Source of the DNA: Aphrocallistes beatrix
Taxonomy: Eukaryota > Porifera > Hexactinellida > Sceptrulophora > Aphrocallistidae
DNA length: 64,000 nt
Assembly: GCA_963281255.1 (NCBI GenBank)
Contig: OY725500.1
Span: forward strand, 2,661,184 to 2,725,183
Reading direction: 5' to 3'
Shown in pieces: positions 46,190 through 58,560 of this stretch. The notes under the pieces are model-generated. The model did no database searches and was not told where the DNA came from. It saw nothing but the letters and a program-made list of their open reading frames with translations. Numbering within the stretch: position 1 is the first letter of the stretch; each line of letters starts with the position of its first letter. The position numbers were made by a program, and so were the translations under genes.

Positions 46190-46901
46190 CTACGTTGCTA
46201 TGGTAAAGCATTTTGATCAGTTTGAGCCATATCCTGCAAACTGTAAGAACATCTTCAAATCTTATCGTATTTGATAGGCAATTGGCTACTTCCTATTAGG
46301 TAATAATACAATTTAAACTTCTAAATTAACAGACTATATATAGAGTTATGCGACAATTTAGTGTTTTGGTCACATTCATAAAATCAACCCATAACTCGCT
46401 GAATTTAGAAGTTCAAGTTGTATTATCACCTAATAGGAAATAGTCAATTGCCTATCAAACACGATCAAATTTTAAGAGCTAGTTAACAACAGTTTGCACG
46501 AAATGGCCCAAACTGACCAAAATGCTTTACCATAGCAACGCGGGAATGTAACAACATTCCATTGAAAAATTCTAAATTTTTCAAATCAACTCGTACTAAT
46601 ATTGGTTCAACACAAAAATCACACCTAATACCATTTAGAAATAGGGTTAAAACAGCTTAGAAAATCGCTAAAATTGTCCTTAGAATGATGTGTTCCGCAA
46701 TGATATGATGACTAATCGAAATTTTTCCAACGGATATATGTACTTTGATACCATGTTTATATATGCTGGTAATACATTTTTAATGCCTATTATGCATGGT
46801 TAACGATTTTAGTCTAATCGTGTATTAATCCATTCGGCTACTACTTCATCCCTAGTCCATGATTTTCAGTCTACTGTGAGGCATTATTAGAGTAGGCTAT
46901 G
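46190..46901 (+). mobile_element. CATAGC element, centre and right arm
   Basis: Matches 44113-45176 from within its left arm to the right end GTAGGCTATG. The left end is missing. Confidence 0.7.
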
Positions 46902-47446
46902 GCTTGACTTAGCTTGAGGGTAGACTTGACTTATTTTGAGAGACATCCTTGACTTAGTTTGAGAGATAGACTTGGCTTCGCTTGAGAGATAGACTTGACC
47001 TGAGGCATCATAAGGGAACAATATACTTCTACGAGTAATGAGGAACAATCACACACTCTGCATCCAATAGGATATAGTCACACATTCCGGACTTCTACAG
47101 CCTGATGAAGTTGACTAAATATACAAATACTATTTTTGAATTAGTTCTTGAAATTAGCAATTTTACTATTATCATGTTTCAATACAGTGCAATATATAGA
47201 GGTCTTAACTTTATTATATAATGAACAGTTGAATACAGTGAAAAAAACTTTGGAGAATGTCTCACCGTGACGTACTGCATGTGCAAAATGCCTCCAAAGT
47301 GTACAATGTGTTCTAGTTCCATATTAGCACTTGCCAAATGAATAAGATTTGTACGGGAAGAGCCAGAATAAAAGTTTTAAAATTTCTGCTAAAGGTGACT
47401 ATTCTCCCCTACCCAATTCACATTGAACCTTTTCCAAACATTATTA

Positions 47447-48059
47447 CAGTACACCCTCGGTTATCCGAACACCTCCGTTTGTTAGTTCAAAGATTGGTGT
47501 TCGGATAAGTGAAATCGTTCGGATAAGCGAAATACGTATTTTACGCTCTTAAATGCACATGTACCAACTTAGATGTTATTAAAGAACGTATTATGATTTG
47601 AATACTACTTACACGTATGTATAGCCAAACAAATTGACAATGCTACGCACAATTTTGGAACATACATTTTTAAGGAATTGATTTATTAAACATTATTTCA
47701 GTTATCCGAACACATATTTCAGTTATCCGAACACATATTTCAGTTATCCGAACACATTATTTCAGTTATCCGAACACATTATTTCAGTTATCCGAACACA
47801 TTATTTCAGTTATCCGAACACATTATTTCAGTTATCCGAACACATTATTTCAGTATTCCGAACACATCATTTCAGTTATCCGAACACATCATTTCAGTTA
47901 TCCGAACACATTATTTCAGTTATCCGAACACATCATTTCAGTTATCCGAACACATTATTTTAGTTATCCGAACACATCATTTTCACAAATTCGATTGAAA
48001 AGTATTTGATAAAATGAGTGGTACTCGAACACACTGTTCGGATAATCGAGGGTCTACTG
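47447..48059. mobile_element. Pogo-like MITE with internal minisatellite, copy 2
   Basis: Same ends and interior as 9235-9799, TA on both sides, but with 13 rather than 10 internal units. It splits the P-like coding relic. Confidence 0.87.
47693..47976 (+). repeat. 22-bp minisatellite, about 13 units
   Basis: Units of TTATTTCAGTTATCCGAACA plus CA with C/T variants ('catcatttcag'). Confidence 0.9.
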
Positions 48060-48067
48060 TAATGAAT

Positions 48068-48209
48068 TTCAAAAACTCAATAGTTTGGTTCTTACAATGT
48101 TCTTTTTCATGTTATAAGCTAACTGTCCGACTGAAGTTGACTCCTGGAAAACCTTAAGGGCCATATTTACATTTTGCCTTTCCAAGCTGATAGTCAGCAG
48201 GCTTTCGAT
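48068..48209 (-). pseudogene. P-type (THAP9-like) transposase fragment
   Basis: About 46 codons open from 48209: IESLLTISLERQ, then NVNMALKVFQESTSVGQLAY, ending at a stop at 48068 just before the pogo-like insertion. The pattern 'NV..A..VF..S...' resembles the conserved segment of P-element/THAP9 transposases that ends their linker region. Copy 1 keeps IESLLAISLE at the same relative place. Family call by pattern and context. Confidence 0.5.
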
Positions 48210-48425
48210 GTTAATCTGGGGTACGTTTAAATAAATTGCATTTATCCAAATTAAATAAAGTTCTTATGCCCATATTTTTGGAGTAACGAGGATTTCATTC
48301 ACTAAATTGGGGGAAGGTAAACACTTTTTCGTAGTCTTTTAAATTCAATCGATTGTTTCTAACAAACTTGAGTATATGCATGATTCTAGAATATTTACAT
48401 TACTTAAGTTTAAGAAATCACTCAC

Positions 48426-48577
48426 CCTTGGAATCTCGTTGTTTTGGTAGTCTTCACAGGTCTTGGAATGGCTCGATACCATTTTCACGAAGAGCACCAT
48501 CTTTTGGGAAGATGAAAAACTTCATGGAGTGTTCTACCTCTGTCATTGGAAGTAAAGCCAGACGCGACACAAGACAT
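48426..48577 (-). pseudogene. THAP-like zinc-finger exon, second copy
   Basis: From 48577: MSCVASGFTSNDRGRTLHEV, FHLPKRWCSS, stop, KWYRAIPRPVKTTKTTRFQ, then donor GTGAGT. THAP domains have an N-terminal Cys pair, a conserved Pro, a central Trp and a final Cys-x2-His. The first Cys, Pro and Trp positions are seen; other metal ligands appear mutated or lie beyond the exon end. One in-frame stop. Confidence 0.6.
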
Positions 48578-48794
48578 CTCATCCAAATATTAATTTATGC
48601 AATTAGTGTTGTCAAGTGAGGTATTATAAATGAGTAATAAAATAATATTCAATAAAACAATACGTAAGTGTAATACACGACTGTTGTATCTGAAGTAGAT
48701 ATAAATATTGTGGTTACTTAATATTTTCAAAATGAATATCTAATCAACCATGAATACAAAATATGTGATAGTTATAAAGTTGATAGTAACAGTA

Positions 48795-48905
48795 CAGTAC
48801 ACCCTCGCTAATCCGAACAGCTCTGTGCCAATGATCGAAAAAATCGTTCGGATTAGTGGATTTGTTCCGATTAGTGAAATAACACTAATTCAATGGGGTA
48901 TTAAC
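48795..48905 (+). mobile_element. Pogo-like MITE fragment
   Basis: Left end CAGTACACCCTCGCTAATCC and the following inverted piece are present after TA. No right end was found. Confidence 0.6.
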
Positions 48906-49007
48906 TATTTAAAAAATTAGAATTGTTAGAATATTATGGATAATATTTTGTTATGATTGCTTCTTTAATGGGGTTTCTCAATCTTATTGAAATAGATTAT
49001 CTTATAT

Positions 49008-49560
49008 ATTAAAACGCTAGGATTTTTTTTGTTGCGTATTTGTCCGAATTGATTGAAAAATTGGCAAGTCGTAGAGATATGAAAATTGGCATGTTGGTGT
49101 CAAATGATATGACTACGATTAAGTTCTAAGATCTAAGCAAAATTTTCACACCTCTGCAAAAAATGGAAAACAATTTTTCACACCTTTTCTATACTAAATA
49201 AAGGACTACACTATCACAATAGTAATCATTGTACGACACTACAATAGATCGTCATTGTTGTTACTTAATACTTCAATGCCACAAATTATGTTTGATATCT
49301 TAATTGTATTATAGTGTATAGCAATAAAAAAGATTATGTGCATATTATTTTCACACATTTATATACATATTTTCACACGATTTGACGAATTTTGAAAATT
49401 ATGCTAGAGACTAGCTTCCAACGGTTGGCATGTGGTTTTTAGGGGTGTAGATATCATATTTTTCAGGTCTATTTGATAAATTATTTGTTTACATTTGTTT
49501 ACATGAGATACATAAAGTAAACAAATCTCTAAAATATGCTAGTAACTTGCTTTCAAAGTC
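49008..49560 (+). mobile_element. Helitron-like family B copy
   Basis: 'tgtccgaattgattgaaaaa', 'cgtagagatatgaaaattgg' and 'tttacatgagatacataaag' blocks characterise this family. Both ends are weak. Confidence 0.6.
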
Positions 49561-50078
49561 ATAAGTTAACTACTAAATCGTAGAATTGTAGGCCCTCTCT
49601 TGAGATTGTTAGATTCTCTCTGCAATATTTTACTCTCAAATATAAAATAAATTATTCCGCGCAAGTCCTCTCCTTTTAATTGCCATACAAAACAGATGAG
49701 TGGAATGTTTTGAGCTCTATCTTAGATATAAACCCGACATTCCAATTGCTAAGCCAGAATTTGTTGCATTTGAGACATGAGGTGTAGTGAAGTTTGCTTG
49801 AATGTCCACTTCAAATATTGAATATTCTTCTATCAGCGTTCTTGAATTCCGTCTCTAAAATAATTTTCCCTTTGTTTCTGAATTCATTTCATCTTGGTGG
49901 GATATATATCAATCTTAAAAGTATTTCAACATTTGTTGACTATTCATGAAAATATTAGTGAGACAAAGCTTGTCTCTTGTCACCTTGTCACCTTGTATTA
50001 GTAAGTTCACTATTTAATTAAAATTAAGATAATAACTGAAATATAACTTCCCTCAGGTTCCTTACACACGCTAAGGAG
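49561..50078. other. Intronic sequence upstream of the integrase relic
   Basis: No gene seen. Two short 'tcaccttgt' repeats near 49980. Confidence 0.35.
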
Positions 50079-51020
50079 ATGGACGATGAACAGACCATGA
50101 CCAACACAGATCCAGTGAATTCTGAAGTTGTCAACGTTCTAGAAACGTCCAGCTTTCTTTCTGACGATTCCTACATGCAAGACATAAATCAAGAAAATAT
50201 TAGGTTTAATCTTTACATGGATTACAACTCTCCTAACTCACCAGCTCAAGAGCCCACCATTTCACTTGAAAATTCTCCTCCATGCACACCAATTCCCACG
50301 AGGTCTTATGTCGCTGCTCCTCTCTTGTTGGGCGACAAAGGAGGGCAAGATATTTAGCTGGAATCACTCACCTCCCAGTTTGTTTACCCATTTTCAAAAC
50401 CTAGAAACAGAGAGTTGCGATGACTGGAATGAACCTAGTTGTGCTGTTTGCCAACAAAGTTGCAGTATAGCTCTCCATTGCCGTGGCTGCGACTTTCCTG
50501 TCCATACCATTTGTTGAAGGGTTTGGGAGTCCTGTGTGGTGTGTGAGTTGTTTCCTAAAAGAAAGAGAAGGTTCATCAAGGCCGAACATCTGCAAAACGT
50601 GGACAAGATAAGCAAATACAAAGAATGGAGAAGCAAACATTAAAGAAGGCAAAGCAACTTGACATCGGTGACAACATACTTGTTCATGTTCCTGAGGTAG
50701 ATAAAAGGTCACCGTTTGATCCACCCAATATTTCAGGTGTAATAACGGAATGGAACGAAGAAGGGTACCTAAAGATTGGTACTAGTTCAGGAACACTAGA
50801 TAGATCTTATCTCCTTTCAGAAATGGAATTTTCTTTTTCACATTTTCTCTCCCTTGAAGACGTTCCTAACGTGATCGTTACACTGCGAAAAGCAGTTTTG
50901 GCCTCTTCACTCTTTTGCCATTGTACCAGCGGGTGTGGATCTAATCGCTGTAGATGTAGGTGATTAGGAAAGATATGTAATTCTAAGTGTCATAAGAAAT
51001 TAGCGTGCCATAACAAGTAA
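50079..51020 (+). pseudogene. SCAND3/KRBA2-like (GIN-type) integrase C-terminal region
   Basis: Proteins of this type come from transposons with a retroviral-like integrase. Seen in order: an acidic Ser/Thr-rich linker starting MDDEQTMTNTDPVNSEVV; a Cys/His block CAVCQQSCSIALHCRGCDFP (frame changed) with VHTIC then TGA; WESCVVCELF; and back in the first frame KKAKQLDIGDNILVHVPEVD, the small barrel domain, NVIVTLRKAVLASSLF, and a Cys-rich end SGCGSNRCRCR, TGA, then ICNSKCHKKLACHNK to a stop at 51018-51020. At least two frame changes and two in-frame TGA codons. Host or transposon origin cannot be told apart here, but the breaks argue for a dead element. GC is higher than its surroundings. Confidence 0.82.
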
Positions 51021-52015
51021 AGTTGCAGTTTTTGGACAATATAGCGTTGAGAACAATCAACAAGTTATCAGTGTCAATTTCATTGTTGTCAAGGAATATT
51101 GGAATATATGGATAAAATGGCAATTATCTTGACTTCACCTAGACAACCGAAATTGCAGGTTGCTCTTATCGCGTTTCTTCTCAACTGTCTGCATACGCGC
51201 ATGAGCTCAATGCTTTCGGATTAATGGTATGATTCCGATACTCCTTAAATATGAACCATGTCGGGACATACTCCCCTAGTCTTTTGGAGCGGAAAATTAC
51301 GTATATTTATCTAGGTTCGTGAAAATAACATAATATGGTCAGTATTGGTCACTGTTTGTTGGAAACTTGTTTCAGCCGCGCAGTCCACATCTAAATTTTT
51401 GTACTGCATTTAACGTTAAATTTGTTTTTATTGCATCACTTTTTCATTCATAAATACATTGTACTTCAATTGTAAAATACAGATAATTTCTACTAGAATA
51501 ATGTCTAACCTTTGGTTGCTCATACAAAACATAAGATTAAGGATTGTGTTTCCTATATGGAGGAAATTATAAATTTTCACCTTCCATATTGATAAGGTTT
51601 TGAGATATGTTGCATGTTGCAAGCTAAGTCTCTATTTCTCTTGAAAATTCCGAAAAGAATTTAATAGCAAAAATGAACGGAACAGGAGAAAAGTTTCTGC
51701 TACTGAAATTTTCTTCCACCTTTGGGTGCCACCTTGCCATAACTGACCCTAAATCGAAATATTGAACTTTTCTGTTGGATCTTAACTATTCAACGCATTT
51801 AATAATTTATCTATTTCATTCATTAACGATGTTAAATTGTACTAATACACTTACTTGTATATCATAGGATGTCAGTAGCAATATTTTTGCAAGTTAATTG
51901 ATATAATTAAATAATGAGATAATGATAATGAAATGCTGTCCGTGTCCTCACAAGAGATATTTGAGGAGCTGAAACATGTTTACTATTAACAGTAGTGGCC
52001 TTACTATACTACTAG
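51021..52015. other. Intronic sequence without recognised gene
   Basis: Nothing recognised on either strand apart from short chance frames. Confidence 0.4.
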
Positions 52016-52173
52016 CAAGGCCGTAGGCGCCAGGTTTCAAGTGGTCCGGTTGGGACAAAAAGTGGTCCAGTTGAAACCAGTCCGAATGTACCAAATTGTA
52101 CTTTTGGCACATAAAATTCTTCAAAAGTGGTCAGATTGAAACCGGACCTACAGTACCGGTAGCTACGGTCCTG
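52016..52173. mobile_element. hAT-like MITE
   Basis: Left CAAGGCCGTAGGCGCCAGG and right GGTAGCTACGGTCCTG are inverted; 'agtggtc' and 'gaaacc' words repeat inside. Flanks share only ACTAG, so the duplication is eroded. Confidence 0.6.
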
Positions 52174-52782
52174 ACTAGTATACAACTAACCTTCGCTTCT
52201 GGCAATCAATAACAATTCCATGTTCATCATGAGTATCGGTTATAAAAAATATTCATCCACATGCTATTTATAAATAAAAAAAGGGGGTTTGAAATGTCGA
52301 GTAAAATACTATTATATCAACTGGAAAGAAAAAATACTTATTTATCATCTGCTTTCTTTATTGAACTGAAGTATTTTTTGATTAATTGCTCAGTGTTTCC
52401 TAAACAGCCTATATTTCTCATCATGGGTGGGCGTGATTGTGGTAAATGACTCTAGTTCCATATATGGATTCAGATTAATTAAGAAATCGAAATACATAGG
52501 GAGAATGTAGGCTAAGAGATTATATTCTAGCATATAATGTTATCCTTCAAATATAATATCATTTATAAACACATACTGTTATCAATTCTCACAAATTTCT
52601 TGAACACAGTGAATGGGCAAAAATTATGTGGGGAAACAATAGGCAAAATATTAATCATCTATCATATAAGATATATTCAACAGATAGTAGATAAGAAGCT
52701 AAATTCTGGTAATTAAAATGTAAAGTCATCATTCTAATCAAAATTAGTACACTTAAGTTAAAAATAACCCATGATATTCTAC
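52174..52782. other. Intronic sequence without recognised gene
   Basis: A 62-codon frame at 52261-52449 matches nothing. Confidence 0.35.
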
Positions 52783-53471
52783 AGGGTGGCTTTTAAATTC
52801 TTTCCCAAGCTTGATTAGGTATAAAATATCTTATACTCAAACAATATTAGTTATTATGGTCTTTAGAGATTGTAATTCTAATATTCTCAATGATTTTAAA
52901 AGATTTTTCGAGTCTAAGACCTAGAACTGCGTTTTGTGGAGAAAATATGTGTCCTGGCGCGCAGCGAAATTCGAGAATCAGGGTCACTGCTTCTGTAAAA
53001 AATGTCTCTATAATCGATGTTCCATGACGATTTAGCACCAGATACCTTTCATTCACCATGAAAATATTTCACAAATCCATTGAATTCATTATCAGAAACG
53101 AGATTAAGTTCTTATTTCACGTGTTCAAATTAGCTATATTTTGCAAAATCACCCAAAATGGCACTTTTTTTCACATCACCAAAAATCTGATCCAAATGGT
53201 TCTCAATATATACTGATCTAAACATCCTATATTTCTACAAATTTAGAGTGTTCGAGGAAAATGTGAAAGCTAATTGGCGCGTCAGGACACATATTTTCAC
53301 CACAAAACTCACCATACAAAACACAGTTCTAGATCTTAGACTCGAAAAATCTTTTAAAATTATAGAGAATATTTGAATTACACTCTCTAAAGACCATAAT
53401 AACTAAGATGGTTTGAGTATAATAAATTTTATACCTAATAAAGCTTGGGAAAGAACTTAAAAGCCACCCTG
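52783..53471. mobile_element. Fold-back Tc1-type element, 689 bp
   Basis: Ends CAGGGTGGCTTTTAAATTCT and complement with TA outside. The two arms are inverted copies through most of the length (for example the 'tttagagattgtaattc' region), with the centre near 53150. Frames inside are mirror artefacts. Confidence 0.82.
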
Positions 53472-53846
53472 TATTAACAGTGGAAACGCATTTTGACTAG
53501 TTAAAACGCATTCTGAATGCAACATATGTATAAGATATAATTAGTTAATTTGCATTTGAACATTTTAATACGCATATCAAATGCCTGGCCATTGGTACTC
53601 GAGCACCATATATGTTTGCTCAAAATGACAGTAAAATGGTTTATTTTGAAGACAATTTATTAAAACAGCCACCGTTAGTAATATATATTTACAAACATAC
53701 GTAATATTTTAAACGCAAGTTCTCTAATTACCCCTTAATCAGCAAAAATTTACTATGTAAATATGACAGTAAACATTTAAGGTTTCCTAGTCAATCCAGA
53801 TTGAGTTAATGCATTTACTTAACGTAATTCCGTTCATAATACTAAA

Positions 53847-54125
53847 CAAGCGCGCTACATTTACTAGCGCTGCGCGGTTTGCGGACACTATGTCCGCAGA
53901 GTCGCCTTGAGGGTATCAAAGAGACGGTTAATTGTTTGATAATTCTCTACTAAAGGCGTCATTCTTTTACGGTGAATTACGAATTTAGAACTAGAAAAGA
54001 AAAATTAGGTCCATGATAAAATAATTCGAAATCTAAGAATCTAAAGAACAAAAAAGTTTAAAGCTAGTTTCTAGCATATTTAGAGATTTGTTTACATTAT
54101 ATACCTATTGTTAAAAAAGGATGCG
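53847..54125 (-). mobile_element. Helitron-like family B, 3' half
   Basis: The 3' end GCGCGCTTG|T is on the minus strand; the interior has 'gtttactttatgta' type words. Confidence 0.6.
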
Positions 54126-54139
54126 AACTCATAGTATGT

Positions 54140-54300
54140 TAAAACACTGGGATCTTTTTTTGTGTTTATCCGAATTGATTGAAAAATTCACAAGTCGTAG
54201 AGATATGAAAATTGCCATGTAGGTGTCAAGTGATATGGCCACGATTAATTCTAAGATCTAAGCAGAATTTTCACACCTCTGCAAAAAGGATGGGAAATTT
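54140..54300 (+). mobile_element. Helitron-like family B, 5' fragment
   Basis: Contains 'ccgaattgattgaaaaattc' and 'cgtagagatatgaaaattg', lying head to head with the copy at 53847-54125. Confidence 0.6.
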
Positions 54301-54449
54301 TATTTATGTATGCTGATAATACATTCCTGAGCTCTATTCTACGTGGTTAATGATTTAGGGAAGTTCCTGTATTAATTCAACCATCTACTACCGTATCCCT
54401 AGTCCAAAATTCGTAAGTTACTGTTAGGCCTTATATATAGTGTGCTATG
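54300..54449 (+). mobile_element. CATAGC element, right end
   Basis: 'accgtatccctagtccaaaa' and the end AGTGTGCTATG match the palindromic family. Confidence 0.7.
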
Positions 54450-54939
54450 GCTCATTCAATATTATATATGGTTCCGTATATTCAATCCGAATTAATTCTG
54501 ATTATCATAGTTAAATTTTGTTTGCAAACATAAATAAATGCTCAAAGATACCCCAATTCGACAGTTCTATGTGTTTTGAGATGCTAATGCGGAATATCTC
54601 AGTGACTTTCTTCATCACAATATGTACGGACTTTCTTCATTTGACTCAATTCTCAAATCGAAAGATGAGAATAGGATGCCTAATAATTCTTTCAAATTTC
54701 ACGCATTCGAACGAAAGCACTACTACAGACTCAAAATGTATTGGCTACTCCTCATATGTATATTTGATAGTTTGATCAGTATTGATTTGTCAAAATTTGA
54801 AAATCGATTAATTTGTTTTCGAATATCAAAAATAATTTTAGATATATTGTTAGGGGTTTGAATCAAAATGGTATTATATTCGTACGACTACTAGTAATAG
54901 ATATATTTTCAATAATGTGCTAATTAGTAATTGATTATA
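54450..54939. other. Intronic sequence without recognised gene
   Basis: Two overlapping chance frames (54518-54861) without family resemblance. Confidence 0.3.
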
Positions 54940-55085
54940 TATATTTATGTCTCTGTAAAGAATTGATTGGAGAAACTACCAGGTACAGAAGGCTAATTTT
55001 TGGCATGTGGGGGTCTTTTAGCCTTGGCTCCACGACGCTCTGACCTCAGGCGAGAATGTATACTCATCATGGAATTTTGAAGAAT
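54940..55085 (+). mobile_element. Helitron-like family A, 5' fragment
   Basis: 'aagaattgattggagaaact' and 'tggcatgtgggggtctttta' match the family; the copy stops near 55085. Confidence 0.65.
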
Positions 55086-55207
55086 TTTGGAATGTTGCTA
55101 CTCCAAATTCCATTCATTTTTCTGTAGCTGATATATTTTCAAATCTATCAATAACATTTTCAACTTTTATATCTTCTAATATTTCGACACTCTCGTTTCT
55201 TGTATTA

Positions 55208-55709
55208 CAAGTGAGCTTCAGTTGCTTGCGCTGCGCGGCAGGCGGACACTTTGTGTCCGCCGGAGGCTCCCTTCGGTCGCCTAGGGTCACATAGGAAAAT
55301 TATAAGGGAGATAACATCTCTAAATACGTATGTCCTACTGTTATAATCTATATCGCACGAAAAATCACCAAATTTATCAATTTTTAAAATTTGATGAGTA
55401 ATGATGACGTCATAACAAAGTGATGAGTCTTCATTTTTTGATGATAGTTGCTAGTATACAGATTCTATTAAAATTTCAGCCTTCTATCTCCAAAAATGGC
55501 TGAGTTATCCTCGAATAACTGTATTGCTTAACTTTTAAAAATGTGACAATGACGTCATAATTCCATGATGAGTCAACATTTTGGTCTGAGCTCAGAATTT
55601 ACTGGAGCCATAGCCAAAAGACTCCCGCATGCCAAAAATCAGCTTTCTGCGCCTGACATTTTCTTCAATCAATTCGTTACAGAGGTATTCGTTACAGAAT
55701 TCGTTACAG

Positions 55710-55747
<38 letters not shown>

Positions 55748-56440
55748 CAGGGTTGAAACCGAATAGTTGATTATTCGGTTTAACCAAATATTATTTGCAA
55801 ATAATTGATATTTGGTTTGTAACCTAATATCATTATTTGGTATTCGGTTGAGAACCAAATAATTTGGTCAACCGAATAATTTGGTCAACCAAATAATTTG
55901 GTCAACCGAATAATTTGGTCAACCAAATAATTTGGTCATCCGAATAATTTGGTCAACCAAATAATTTGGTCAACCGAATAATCTGGTCAACTGAATATTT
56001 AGCCAAACAAATAATTTGCATGCTTTCCCAACACAATAATCACATGTTCTTACAAGAAGTGGTCCGAACACAAATAAATATAATAGGCTTACTTATACTT
56101 GAATATATTTTTGTATAAATATTTATATAAACATTTATGCAAAAATATAATCAAGTATTATTTGGTTGACCAAATTATTCGGTTGACCAAATTATTTGGT
56201 TGACCAAATATTCGGTTAACCAAATTATTTGGTCGACCAAATATTCGGTTGACCAAATTATTCGGTTGACCAAATTATTTGGTTGACCGAATAATATTCG
56301 GTTGACCAAATTATTCGGTTTGACCATTATTCGGTTAACCAAATTATTTGGTCTACCCATTATTCGGTTAAATTGGTATTTGGTTGAAGCGGTTTCAACC
56401 TTGAAATAAATATACATTAATCGAGTTTTAATAGTAAGGA
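55208..56440 (-). mobile_element. Helitron-like family A copy split by a hAT MITE
   Basis: The 3' end CTTG|T is at 55208. The interior carries two TGACGTCA sites and a TA tract. The 5' end TCCTTACTATTAAAACTCG reads from 56440. The hAT MITE at 55748-56403 sits in the TA-rich part. Confidence 0.85.
55748..56403. mobile_element. hAT MITE with 17-bp repeat arrays, 656 bp
   Basis: Ends CAGGGTTGAAACCG and CGGTTTCAACCTTG, with an exact 8-bp duplication AAATAAAT (55740-55747, 56404-56411). Two arrays of the 17-bp unit 'ttcggttgaccaaatta', inverted relative to each other (about 55855-55990 and 56158-56350), flank a central unique part. Confidence 0.9.
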
Positions 56441-57345
56441 TATTCTTTATCATAGATATGAAACTATTAGAAGTTTTTAATTGCATCAGTGACAAAGTAA
56501 CCTGTGGGATAGTTCTTGAAGATAATTCAATTGTGTTATTAAAAATTGCCTTGCGATCCTATAAACTGTTTTATTAGGAAAGGAATGTCGCTTTAACATA
56601 GATCCAAAAGACAAGACAGCAAAAATGGTGATGCTCTCTCTATATATTTCCAAAAAAACGGTTTCCATTGCATTTTTGACACGTGTTCTGCTTTTAATAA
56701 TAAAAGGTCCACGCCTTATTCGCTTATTGCATAATTTGCTAACAGTCAATTGCGTGGACAGAGAAAAAGTTCTACACTGGTGAACGATATTTTTTCATAA
56801 TGGACTGTACTATAACAAGAAATTCAATTTCCAAGTGAAACCTTGAAATTTAAGGTTCTAATTAACTACTGGCATTGAATGTGTAACATCACACTTTGTT
56901 ATGTTGATCTTATGGAAAGCGAATCATAAATTACCTTGTAATTCCCGAAACCAGAGATCGGCGTCATTTGTCGTATAATCGGTCAAAAGATGTTTCTGTC
57001 GATCACTAGTGCTTATTAAATTTATTAGTGCTTATGAACTCATTATTCGCTCATTTTAGCTGCATGGAGTGTTTCATTGATTCCACCTGTTTCACCTTTT
57101 AGAAAGTAGTTAAAGCAAGTGATTTTACCCCCTATTTTTTGTACGAATACAAGAGCTAGTACGAATACAAGAGCCCATGGTTTGACTGGATGCAAGGTGT
57201 CTCGAATAACGCCTACTTATTATCTTAATATTTTTCCAAAGGACATCTTCATGAAGGTAGATGCATTCAAACTGAAAAAGAGTCTGCTTGAATATTCAAT
57301 ATCAACACATTCTTCTTATTCATAGTTGAAGGTTTCTAATAAATA
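56441..57345. other. Intronic sequence without recognised gene
   Basis: Nothing recognised. Confidence 0.4.
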
Positions 57346-58560
57346 CACTAGCGGTCAAAAAGATTTACACACCTCTTTTACATTACTTATATTCAATAGT
57401 AATTAATAATTCAGTAAAGCGAGAAGCATTATTTTAGTACACCCAATATTCAAATCCAGTTTATATAATACTATCACATTTGTGTTACTTTTTGATGAAT
57501 TTTCAAATAATCTGCTAAAATATTTGCAAACTAAAAAATGTTTTTCAATTTTTGATGAATTCCAGACCTAGAATCAGCTTAGAACACCGTGGAAAAATTG
57601 TTGTACTGTCTGAGGAAGGCTATTCTTCGAGACAAATTAGTGCAAGACTCAAATGCAGTCACAAAAGTGTAACACTGATTCTGAAAAAGAATAAACTGAA
57701 CGGTTCAGTGACCGCCCGATTCCTGTGCGAACCCGAAAAACAACTCGCAAAGAGGACAGTATTATTGTCAGAAAAAGCAAATCTGACCGCTTTAAGACAA
57801 GCAGAAGTAAAAACCCAGTATGGTATTCATGTATCAATTTCCACTACCCAGCGAAGACTCAGAGAGGCAGGACTGCATGGACGAAAGGCTAGGAGAAAAC
57901 CTTGGTTAACAGCCCTTCACAAAAAGGCCCGATTTGATTTTGCTAAAGTTCATAGGGACTGGACTTACGAACAATGGTCAAAGGTGATTTTTAGTGATGA
58001 ATCACGATTCCTTTTATATCGTTCTTACGGGAGAGTATATGTGAGACGGATGAAGGAGGAAGACTTTGCTGAAAATTGAATCCAGACAACTGTCAAACAC
58101 GGGGGAGGAGGCATAATGGTATGGGGCTGTATCACTACAAATGGTGTTCAATTACTTTGTAAAGTAGATGGAATGTTGAATGGAGAGTCTTACATTAATA
58201 TTTTAGAGAATTCATTAATACCTTCAATACATTTGCACTCATTGACTGACATTTCATTATTCCAGCAAGATAATGCCCTTTGTCACCGGGCCCGCATTGT
58301 GAAGGATTGGTTTGAAGCCGAAGGTGTCGAAGTTATGGAGTGGCCAGCGCAATCCCCCGATTTGAACCCGATCGAGAGAACCTTTGGGGACAAATAGGAA
58401 CTAAAGTCCAGCTCCAAAATCCAACAACCCGTATGGATTTGTGGTCTGAAGTGAGAACAGCCTGGGATCAAATCGAATCGGAGAAATTAGTCAACTCTTC
58501 CAGAGCATGCCACGTAGGTGTGAAGCAGTAATCAAAGCTAAGGAGGGCCCAACTAGATAC
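57346..58560 (+). mobile_element. Tc1 (DD34E) transposon, right end not found
   Basis: The left TIR CACTAGCGGTCAAAAAGATT follows TA at 57344-57345 and is typical of Tc1 elements. The transposase relic follows. No matching right TIR is visible down to about 58900. Confidence 0.82.
57552..58531 (+). pseudogene. Tc1 transposase (DD34E), two lesions
   Basis: The frame starts MMNSRPRISLEHRGKIVVLS. Order: paired-like helix-turn-helix (YSSRQISARLKCSHKSV), second DNA-binding part with REAGLHGRKARRKP, WTYEQWSKVIFSDESRFLLY (first Asp), TGA at 58077-58079 where a Cys is usual, TVKHGGGGIMVWGCIT, LFQQDNALCHRA (second Asp), SPDLNPIE (Glu). I count 34 residues between the second Asp and the Glu. Right after the Glu codon a 2-bp AG duplication (58374-58379) shifts the frame; the true continuation NLWGQIGTK runs to 58531. 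All three catalytic residues are intact. Confidence 0.92.

Larger units (their letters stand above)
45985..48793 (-). mobile_element. P-superfamily element relic, copy 2
   Basis: The inverted homologue of 16560-18640. Its end CATAGCATTCTATACTTAAG is at 45985; the other terminus is lost at a pogo-like fragment near 48794. It carries better-preserved coding pieces on the minus strand (48426-48577 and 48068-48209) and two nested elements. Confidence 0.72.

Noticed and set aside
58077..58079. In-frame TGA at Trp/Cys positions in several transposases, suggesting TGA recoding
   Set aside because: FDPS exons use TGG for Trp and the genes also carry frameshifts and deletions. Simple G-to-A type decay explains them.
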